Shown: piece after piece, positions 5,454 through 6,293 of the stretch
Numbering within the stretch: the stretch's first letter is position 1
How the letters are laid out: every line of letters begins with the position of its first letter
The notes under the pieces: generated by a model
What the model was told of the DNA's origin: nothing
Databases searched by the model: none
The model's input: only the letters and a program-made list of their open reading frames with translations
Made by a program: the position numbers and the translations under genes
Assembly (NCBI GenBank): GCA_036350795.1
Contig: JAZBNV010000110.1
Coordinates: 1 to 6,293 of the forward strand
Length of the DNA stretch: 6,293 nt
Direction of reading: 5' to 3'
Origin: JAUVKT01 sp036350795
Lineage (GTDB): Bacteria > Bacteroidota > Bacteroidia > Bacteroidales > VadinHA17

Positions 5454-6293
5454 TCAGGAGGTAAATTCGCGGAAGACTTCTTCGAGCGATTTTTCTTTTT
5501 GCTGCATCGACAGCACGGTAAAGTTATTTTCTACGGCAAACCTGAAGACTGCCGGCCTGATATCATTTTCGCCTGCTGATTGCAGGAGGCAGTTAGTGGG
5601 ATCTATTATTTTAATTTTCTCAACTCCTTCGATAGATTCAAGAAGTGTTTGTGAAACCTCCCTGTCGAATTCGACCATAATGGTGATTTGCCTGGCAGAG
5701 GTGCCGGAGTAGATATCTTTCTTTGATTCGTCGGCCTTAAGCTGTCCTTTATCAATAATTATAACACGATCTGCAAGGGCTTCTACTTCCTGCATGATAT
5801 GTGTTGAGAGCATAACCGTTTTTTCTTTACCGGCCTCCGCGATCAGTTTTCTTATTTCAAGCAGCTGGTTTGGATCGAGTCCGCTGGTTGGTTCATCCAG
5901 GATAAGAATTTCAGGGTCGTGAATAAGTGCCTGTGCCAGTCCAACCCTCTGCCGGTATCCCTTCGATAAGTGTCCAATCTTTTTATGCTGCTCGGGCTTA
6001 AGCCCGGTAAGCTTAATTACTTCTTCGATTCTGGAACGGCTTTTTCTGCCCAGCCTGTAAATACCTGCAATAAATTTCAGGTATTCCCTTACGTACATAT
6101 CCGGATAGAGGGGATTGTTTTCGGGGAGGTAGCCAATCAGTTTTTTTATCTCTACAGGCTTATCTTCAATGTCCATGCCGTTTACCAGCACTTTTCCTGA
6201 AGATGCCGGGATATACCCTGTAAGAATCTTCATCATGGTAGACTTACCGGCGCCATTAGGCCCCAGGAAACCTACTATTTCGCCGGTATCAAT
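5454..6293 (-). CDS. gldA: GldA-like ABC transporter ATP-binding protein (N-terminus cut by window edge)
   Basis: This is the ATPase subunit of an ABC transporter of the GldA type, which sits on the cytosolic face of the inner membrane. In Flavobacterium johnsoniae GldA works with GldF and GldG and is needed for gliding; homologues also occur in non-gliding Bacteroidota. Of the 279 visible residues, Walker A is GPNGAGKST (11-19), followed by MMKILTG. GYLPENNPLY (54-63) covers the Q-loop region, LSKGYRQRVGLAQAL (109-123) is the signature, LILDEPTSGLDP (130-141) is Walker B and D-loop, and STH with H165 is the H-loop. A C-terminal domain of about 90 residues follows. The frame is open to the right edge: the Met codon at 6236 lies after Walker A and is not the start, and roughly 30 N-terminal residues are missing. 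It is a separate unit from the methionine genes. Confidence 0.88.
   Translation of the reverse strand: MDTGEIVGFLGPNGAGKSTMMKILTGYIPASSGKVLVNGMDIEDKPVEIKKLIGYLPENNPLYPDMYVREYLKFIAGIYRLGRKSRSRIEEVIKLTGLKPEQHKKIGHLSKGYRQRVGLAQALIHDPEILILDEPTSGLDPNQLLEIRKLIAEAGKEKTVMLSTHIMQEVEALADRVIIIDKGQLKADESKKDIYSGTSARQITIMVEFDREVSQTLLESIEGVEKIKIIDPTNCLLQSAGENDIRPAVFRFAVENNFTVLSMQQKEKSLEEVFREFTS

Overview
The window looks like a chromosomal segment from a member of the phylum Bacteroidota. Four things point there: a GldA-type ABC ATPase, AT-rich translation starts without Shine-Dalgarno sequences, TAnnTTTG-type promoter elements (the Bacteroidota -7 box), and protein sequences typical of that phylum. I cannot place it more finely from this sequence. 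All supported genes lie on the minus strand, so transcription runs from right to left.

From right to left: (1) 6293-5454 holds the 3' part of a gldA-like ABC transporter ATPase; its N-terminus is beyond the window edge. (2) 5453-4958 is a gene-free stretch of about 500 bases that is rich in control elements. It contains a 10-bp palindrome, a 7-bp tandem repeat, a candidate promoter, a well-formed SAM-I (S-box) riboswitch aptamer, a 22-codon Met/Cys-rich small ORF starting 16 nt after the aptamer, and three hairpins before the next gene. (3) 4957-1369 is a tight run of metY (O-acetylhomoserine sulfhydrylase), metX (homoserine O-acetyltransferase) and hom (homoserine dehydrogenase), with gaps of only 6 and 13 bp. 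(4) 1368-1191 is an AT-rich intergenic stretch almost entirely built of short direct repeats. (5) 1190-1 is the 5' two-fifths or less of metH (cobalamin-dependent methionine synthase), which runs off the left edge.

Together hom, metX, metY and metH carry aspartate semialdehyde to methionine: homoserine, O-acetylhomoserine, homocysteine by direct sulfhydrylation, then methionine. The gene order is the reverse of the pathway order. The riboswitch places at least metY-metX-hom under feedback from S-adenosylmethionine. The most interesting part is the roughly 250-nt stretch between the aptamer and metY. No terminator directly follows the aptamer; instead there is a small ORF encoding a peptide with three Met and three Cys in 22 residues, which suggests a second layer of control by sulfur amino-acid supply.
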